DNA from: Mageeibacillus sp. UBA6976
GTDB taxonomy: Bacteria > Bacillota > Clostridia > Saccharofermentanales > Saccharofermentanaceae
DNA: 21,607 bases
Assembly: GCA_002450155.1 (NCBI GenBank)
Contig: DJYO01000001.1
Coordinates: forward strand, 1 to 21,607
Reading direction: 5' to 3'
A model generated the notes under the pieces. It was given only the letters and a program-made list of their open reading frames with translations. It was not told the DNA's origin and ran no database searches. The position numbers and the translations under genes were made by a program. Positions 17,279-21,607 of the stretch are shown piece by piece (position 1 is the first letter of the stretch; each line of letters begins with the position of its first letter).

Positions 17279-18475
17279 ATGAATATAAATATAGCTATCT
17301 TAGGTTTTGGAACGGTAGGATCCGGAGTTGCGGAGGTCCTTGATATGAACAGGGCATCCATAACGGAGAAGACCGGCAGAAATATCGTTCTTAAGCATAT
17401 CCTGGACTTAAGGGAATTCCCGGACTCACCATATAAGGATCTTGTTACCCACGATGCAGAAGAGGTCTTTAATGATTCCGAACTTGACATCGTTGTTGAG
17501 ACTATAGGCGGCGCGCGTATAGCATATGAGTTTACAAAGCGGGCTTTAAGCCTCGGCAAGAGCGTTGTTACATCCAATAAGGAACTGGTATCTACTCACG
17601 GCGTAGAGCTCCTTAAGATAGCAGCTGAGAATAATTGCTCCTATCTTTATGAAGCTGCGGTAGGCGGCGGTATCCCGATAATAAGACCTCTTTACAAGTG
17701 TCTTGCCGCAAATGAGATCGTTAAGATCGCAGGGATCGTAAACGGTACAACCAATTACATCTTATCCAAGATGAAGGACGACGGCCTTACATACGAAGAA
17801 GCTCTCAAGGGTGCTCAGGCGAACGGTTTTGCCGAGGCTAATCCCACGGCAGACGTTGATGGTATCGATGCTCAGAGGAAACTTTCTATTCTGTCTACGA
17901 TCGCTTTGAACGGAAGATATGTTGCTCCTGACAGGATCCATACAGAAGGCATCTCGAACCTTACTCTTGATGATATTGAATTCGAGAAGGAGATAGGTGC
18001 TACTCTCAAGCTTATTGCTTATTTCAGCAAGGCAGAAGACGGAAGACCCTGCATCTATGTTGCACCTCACTATGTATCCGGCAGTAATCTCCTGAGCAAT
18101 GTCGGCGGAGTCTTTAATGCCATTATGGTCGAGGGCAATGCACTTGGTGAGTCCATGTACTATGGCAAGGGCGCAGGAATGCTCCCTACGGCATCTGCAG
18201 TGTGCTCAGATATCTTAGAAGCTGCAACAACAGGAGGCAGGCCTTCTGAATCAAGGCTCTGGCGCGAAGAAGGTGCTGACATTACTCCTTACGAAGATAT
18301 CGTCTGCGATATAGTCGTAAGATCAGCTGAGGGAACAGATAAGCTCAAGGAAGCTTTCAGTGGATATGATGTTTCAGTTTTGAGCGGCAATGCTGTTCTT
18401 GTTAAATCTATCAGGCATAAGGATATAGATCTTACGGGTCTTCCGGGCGCTAAGTACTTCCATTACCTCGGATGA
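17279..18475 (+). CDS. hom: Homoserine dehydrogenase
   Basis: This enzyme reduces aspartate semialdehyde to homoserine with NAD(P)H, the branch step towards threonine and methionine. The Rossmann motif GFGTVGSGV is at the N-terminus, followed by VVTSNKELVS, EAAVGGGIPII, VNGTTNYILSKM and the active-site region EANPTADVDGIDAQRKLSIL. The start is taken at ATG 17279 because GGAGG (17270-17274) is 4 bases upstream; the in-frame GTG 17261 would precede that site. At 398 residues it is about 30 shorter than common ACT-tailed forms; the last 60 residues (DIVCDIVVRSAEG to KYFHYLG) look like a reduced or diverged ACT-like tail, so feedback may rely on the neighbouring ACT regulator. Confidence 0.95.
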   Translation: MNINIAILGFGTVGSGVAEVLDMNRASITEKTGRNIVLKHILDLREFPDSPYKDLVTHDAEEVFNDSELDIVVETIGGARIAYEFTKRALSLGKSVVTSNKELVSTHGVELLKIAAENNCSYLYEAAVGGGIPIIRPLYKCLAANEIVKIAGIVNGTTNYILSKMKDDGLTYEEALKGAQANGFAEANPTADVDGIDAQRKLSILSTIALNGRYVAPDRIHTEGISNLTLDDIEFEKEIGATLKLIAYFSKAEDGRPCIYVAPHYVSGSNLLSNVGGVFNAIMVEGNALGESMYYGKGAGMLPTASAVCSDILEAATTGGRPSESRLWREEGADITPYEDIVCDIVVRSAEGTDKLKEAFSGYDVSVLSGNAVLVKSIRHKDIDLTGLPGAKYFHYLG

Positions 18476-18481
18476 TCCCTG

Positions 18482-18958
18482 ATGTATATTCGAAGAGCAG
18501 TAGCAAAAGACATTCCCGAACTCTTAAGACTCCTTTGTCAGGTCAATAATGTTCATGCGGATATAAGGCCTGATCTGTTCTGTCACGATAAGACAAAATA
18601 TACTGAGGAGGAGCTTGTATCTGTTATAAGATCAGATGACACCCCTGTTTTTGTCTGTTTCGAAGATGAGAACTCGGCAGAGATGCTTGGCTATTGTATC
18701 TCAATGTACGAGAATAAGTCCGGTCATTCCCTTAAGGAGGTCAGGACCTTGTATCTTGACGATATCTGCGTTGATTCCAAAGCACGTGGCAGAGGAGTCG
18801 GAACAGCGATCTATCAATATGTTCGAAGCTACGCCAAGAAGAATGAAGTGTATAATATAACTCTGAATGTCTGGGAACATAATGACTCAGCCATCGCTTT
18901 CTATAAGGCTATGGGTCTTAATGTTCTTAAGTACGGCATGGAAGATATATTGAATTAA
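18482..18958 (+). CDS. GNAT family N-acetyltransferase
   Basis: The 158-residue protein has the GNAT fold signatures: N-terminal YIRRAVAKDIPELLRLL, central LYLDDICVDSKARGRGVGTA with the acetyl-CoA pyrophosphate-binding R-G-R-G-V-G loop, and NITLNVWEHNDSAIAFYKAMG near the end. GNAT enzymes transfer an acetyl group from acetyl-CoA to amines or protein N-termini; the acceptor cannot be told here. The start lies 6 bases after hom with only GGATGA as a weak ribosome binding site, suggesting coupling with hom. Confidence 0.88.
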   Translation: MYIRRAVAKDIPELLRLLCQVNNVHADIRPDLFCHDKTKYTEEELVSVIRSDDTPVFVCFEDENSAEMLGYCISMYENKSGHSLKEVRTLYLDDICVDSKARGRGVGTAIYQYVRSYAKKNEVYNITLNVWEHNDSAIAFYKAMGLNVLKYGMEDILN

Positions 18959-18975
18959 ATAACCGGAGGACATAT

Positions 18976-20229
18976 ATGAAGGTATTAGTAGTAGGAAGCG
19001 GCGGAAGAGAACATGCTATATGCTATTGCTTGAACAAGTCGGATAAGGTAACAGAACTTTATTGCGCACCCGGCAATGGTGGTATTGCATCCATCGCAAC
19101 ATGTGTTGACATTAAGGCAACGGAGATAGATAAGATCGTGGATTTTGCTGTAACAGGCAAGTTCGATCTTGTCTTTGTAGCTCCCGAGGATCCTCTTGCC
19201 CTCGGTCTTGTAGATAAACTGGAGGCTAGTGGTATTAGGGCATTCGGTCCTTCTGCCAAGGCTGCTATCGTCGAATCTTCAAAGGCATATTCCAAGAACC
19301 TCATGAAGAAATATAATATTCCTACTGCAAGATATGAACTCTTTGACGATGAAGCCAAGGCAGTGGAATATCTTGATACCCAGGAGGCTCCTATCGTTAT
19401 CAAGTGTGACGGTCTTGCATTAGGTAAGGGCGTTATAATTGCCCAGACCATAGATGAGGCTAAGCAGGCAGTTCACGATATGATGGCTGACAAGAAGTTC
19501 GGAGATGCCGGCAGCACAGTAGTTATCGAAGAGTGCATGGTAGGTCCCGAGCTTACCGTACTTGCTTTTGCAGACGGAAATACCGCAGTCCCCATGATCT
19601 CTTCAAGAGACCATAAGAGAGCACTGGATAATGACGAGGGCCTTAACACGGGCGGCATGGGCGCAGTTACCCCGGGAGCAGACTTAAGCCATGAGGATAA
19701 AGAGAGGATCTTAAGCGAGATCATAAGACCTACAATAACTGCCCTCAAGGCAGAAGGCAGACCCTTCAAGGGCGTTATCTACTTTGGTCTTATGCTTACC
19801 AAAGAAGGACCTAAGGTCGTTGAGTATAATTGCCGCTTCGGAGATCCCGAGACTCAGGCGATCCTCCCCAGGCTGGAGACTGATTTCGTTGACATCATCA
19901 ATGCCTGCATAGACGGAAATATCGCTGATATCGACATCAAGTGGAAGGATGTTTGCTCCTGCGTAGTTGTTATGGCTTCAGGCGGATATCCCGGTTCCTA
20001 TAATAAGGGGTATGAGATCACGGGTATAGATACCTGCGGCAAGCTGGTATTCCAGGCAGGCACCAAGCTTGAAGACGGCAAAACGGTTACTTCCGGCGGC
20101 AGAGTCCTCTGCGTATACGATGAGGGTAAGACTTTAGACGAAGCAATAGACGGCGCATACGAAGGAGTCAGCAAGATCTCCTTTAAGGATATGCATTACC
20201 GTCATGACATAGGCCGTACTCTCAAATGA
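18976..20229 (+). CDS. purD: Phosphoribosylamine-glycine ligase (GAR synthetase)
   Basis: PurD joins glycine to 5-phosphoribosylamine using ATP, step two of purine synthesis. The 417-residue length is normal. It begins MKVLVVGSGGREHAICYCL, the family signature, and shows the ATP-grasp region (IVIKCDGLALGKGVIIA, VVIEECMVGPELTVLAF, SRDHKRALDNDEGLNTGGMG) and VVEYNCRFGDPETQAILPRL. GGAGG at 18965-18969 lies 6 bases before the ATG. It stands apart from other pur genes in this window, and its stop overlaps the next start (ATGA). Confidence 0.97.
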   Translation: MKVLVVGSGGREHAICYCLNKSDKVTELYCAPGNGGIASIATCVDIKATEIDKIVDFAVTGKFDLVFVAPEDPLALGLVDKLEASGIRAFGPSAKAAIVESSKAYSKNLMKKYNIPTARYELFDDEAKAVEYLDTQEAPIVIKCDGLALGKGVIIAQTIDEAKQAVHDMMADKKFGDAGSTVVIEECMVGPELTVLAFADGNTAVPMISSRDHKRALDNDEGLNTGGMGAVTPGADLSHEDKERILSEIIRPTITALKAEGRPFKGVIYFGLMLTKEGPKVVEYNCRFGDPETQAILPRLETDFVDIINACIDGNIADIDIKWKDVCSCVVVMASGGYPGSYNKGYEITGIDTCGKLVFQAGTKLEDGKTVTSGGRVLCVYDEGKTLDEAIDGAYEGVSKISFKDMHYRHDIGRTLK

Positions 20230-21446
20230 GGATCGGCGTCTACGGGGGATCCTTCGACCCTCTGCACAAAGGACATCTAGCGCTTATTGAAGGAGCTCTT
20301 TCAAGCGGTATCGTTGAGATCGTGCTTGTAGTTCCTTCATGCCGCAATAATTTCAAGTCTTATACCAATCAGCTCCCGGCGCCTTACAGATATTACATGT
20401 TAAAGGGGTGCATAGAAGAGCTTTGCCTTAAGGATGTGTATCCCTGCGATGTTGAGTTCGGTATACCCGGGACCAGTTATACTTCGGTCATATTAAAGAA
20501 ACTGACTGATCCGGAATACATCACGGAATTTCTTTTATCTAATGGGATAAAGAAAAAGAGAGCGAAAGAAGAGCACAGTTTCTTCTGGATAATGGGATCT
20601 GATACACTTGAATCCTTTACTCACTGGTATAAGCCTGAGGAGATCCTGTCTTATGCATCGCTTCTTGCGGCTTTAAGGCCGGGTGACGATACAGATATTG
20701 AGAAGACGGCGTCTAAGATCAAAAGGGAGCTGGGCGGTAATGTCGAACTCTTCAGATTTAACGGGGTGGAGTGCTCATCTTCGGCGATAATAAGGAACAG
20801 AGATCTTACTATGTGCCCGGAGCCTGTAGTCAGATTTATTGAGCTTCATAACCTTTATTCCGAGAATACAATGCTTACCAATGTGTCAGAGAGCGATAAG
20901 GTAGGCTTCTTTGAGGCTGCCATCGGTATGTATCCCTATCTTAGGGAGAAGAGACTCCTGCATACTCTTAATGTCGGATACCTGTCCTGTGCCCTTGCTG
21001 AAAGATTTGGCGAGGACCCCGGGAGGGCGCTTATCGCAGGAGCTCTCCATGATTGTGCCAAGGAACTGGATATCGATTACCAGAGAGAGCTTGCCATGAG
21101 CTATGCCGGCAATGTTTTTGAGGACAAGAAACTCCTTCATTCTCCTGCAGGTGCCTTATTTGCAAAAGAGAGATTCGGCATAGATGACCAAGCTGTGCTG
21201 GATGCCATCTGCTACCACACTACCGGCAGAGGAGGTATGAGCGTCCTCGAGAAGATAGTCTATCTTGCTGACAAGATCGAGCCCTCCAGGACATATACAG
21301 ACCTTACTGATATCAGGAAGATGGCCTATACAGATCTTGATGAAGCAGTGCGCATGACTGTAAGGTCAGTCAGGAATAAATTTGAGGAACAGGGCAGACA
21401 GATCCATCCTTATACCCTTGCTATGATGAAGGATCTTCGAATTTGA
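20226..21446 (+). CDS. nadD: Fused nicotinate-nucleotide adenylyltransferase (NadD) and YqeK-type HD hydrolase
   Basis: Residues 1 to about 215 are NadD, which makes nicotinate adenine dinucleotide in NAD synthesis: GVYGGSFDPLHKGHLALIEG (nucleotidyltransferase GxFDPxHxGH), FFWIMGSDTLESFTHWYKPE and VECSSSAIIRNR. Residues about 225-406 are a YqeK-like HD domain: RLLHTLNVGYLSCALAERFG, AGALHDCAKEL (His-Asp metal site), LLHSPAGALFA, DAICYHTTGR and IVYLADKIEPSRTY. YqeK proteins are reported Ap4A hydrolases, producing ADP. In most Firmicutes these are two adjacent genes; here they form one 406-residue frame with no internal stop or start signal. The stop codon TGA 21444-21446 lies in the presumed end of a mobile element, so the last residues (MMKDLRI) may be truncated or altered. 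Confidence 0.94.
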   Translation: MRIGVYGGSFDPLHKGHLALIEGALSSGIVEIVLVVPSCRNNFKSYTNQLPAPYRYYMLKGCIEELCLKDVYPCDVEFGIPGTSYTSVILKKLTDPEYITEFLLSNGIKKKRAKEEHSFFWIMGSDTLESFTHWYKPEEILSYASLLAALRPGDDTDIEKTASKIKRELGGNVELFRFNGVECSSSAIIRNRDLTMCPEPVVRFIELHNLYSENTMLTNVSESDKVGFFEAAIGMYPYLREKRLLHTLNVGYLSCALAERFGEDPGRALIAGALHDCAKELDIDYQRELAMSYAGNVFEDKKLLHSPAGALFAKERFGIDDQAVLDAICYHTTGRGGMSVLEKIVYLADKIEPSRTYTDLTDIRKMAYTDLDEAVRMTVRSVRNKFEEQGRQIHPYTLAMMKDLRI

Positions 21447-21490
21447 CACTCCGCATGACTAAAGTCGTGGGATTCTTGTTTCAGCGACCA
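21444..21490 (-). ncRNA. Probable 3' part of omega-RNA scaffold of the TnpB element
   Basis: In IS605-type elements TnpB uses a guide RNA made from the right end, whose scaffold ends at the element boundary and whose guide comes from flanking DNA. The hairpin and GTGTCAA end seen here match that scaffold end. The guide would then be read from bases just below 21443, that is, antisense to the last codons of nadD-yqeK. Inferred from pattern only. Confidence 0.4.
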
Positions 21491-21607
21491 CTACATTGCT
21501 ACAAAAGCTTTAGTTTTACACGGTCTCCACAAGCGTAAATTTCCGTATGCCCTACGGTATTTGTCAGTATTCAGGCTACTGAAAGCCCCTTTAGTAAGAT
21601 GTTTATG
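21491..21607 (-). CDS. Possible 3' end of tnpB-like gene (partial)
   Basis: On the - strand a frame runs in from the window edge (HKHLTKGAFSSLNTDKYR, then YGNLRLWRPCKTKAFVAM) and stops at TAG (complement of 21491-21493), about 45 bases before the element end. Position and orientation suit the C-terminus of TnpB, which often overlaps its guide RNA region. The 38 residues carry no catalytic motif, so the identity rests on context. Confidence 0.35.
   Translation of the reverse strand, partial: HKHLTKGAFSSLNTDKYRRAYGNLRLWRPCKTKAFVAM

Larger units (their letters stand above)
21443..21607 (-). mobile_element. Right end of an IS200/IS605-type (TnpB) element, cut by window edge
   Basis: Read on the - strand the sequence gives AACAAGAATCCCACGACTTT, then AGTCATGCGGAGTGTCAA. 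The GAATCCCACGACTTTAGTCxTG hairpin followed by GGAGTGTCAA is a form I recognise from right ends of TnpB-bearing IS605-family elements. The stem (minus-strand CACGACT with AGTCATG, bases 21454-21469) has one mismatch. The element would end at about 21443, on the stop codon of nadD-yqeK. The rest lies outside the window. Confidence 0.6.

Overview
The window looks like a chromosomal segment of an anaerobic Firmicute of class Clostridia, probably from the gut or rumen. This rests on the gene types: a GH5 cellulase-like lipoprotein, a UPF0735/ThrR-type ACT regulator next to homoserine dehydrogenase, a fused NadD-YqeK protein, GGAGG ribosome binding sites and moderate GC in the housekeeping genes. 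I cannot name a genus. Every supported gene is on the + strand except a mobile-element end at the right edge.

Bases 1 to about 10,100 form a polymorphic-toxin (RHS/YD-repeat) island. A giant secreted RHS protein runs off the left edge. It has an L-type-lectin-like domain, Ig-like modules, an RHS/YD-repeat barrel and the core-ending DPSG motif, followed by a hydrophobic stretch and a toxin tip. A small immunity-like gene follows at once. Downstream are three displaced tip modules, each followed by its own putative immunity gene: (a) a start-less toxin tip plus a 170-aa immunity protein; (b) a second copy of the last 587 bp of the RHS core (about 96% identical to the first) joined to a different tip that carries two single-base frameshifts, plus a 199-aa immunity protein; (c) a 50-residue toxin tail plus a 163-aa membrane protein. 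A degraded fragment closes the island. The tips and immunity genes are visibly more AT-rich than the RHS core and the housekeeping genes. The arrangement fits a reservoir of replaceable tips that can be moved onto the expressed RHS gene by recombination in the repeated core.

Bases 10,106 to 21,446 are a tightly packed + strand block: GH5 lipoprotein, argS, M3 oligopeptidase, RsmF-like rRNA m5C methyltransferase, rdgB, an 80-bp gap, thrR-like ACT regulator, hom, GNAT acetyltransferase, purD and the nadD-yqeK fusion. Three junctions are 4-bp ATGA overlaps and most other gaps are under 20 bp, so co-transcription is likely. A candidate extended -10 promoter lies in front of the GH5 gene.

The last 160 bases look like the right end of an IS200/IS605-type (TnpB) element on the - strand, including the hairpin and GTGTCAA end typical of omega-RNA scaffolds. 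Its boundary coincides with the stop codon of nadD-yqeK, so the insertion may supply that stop.
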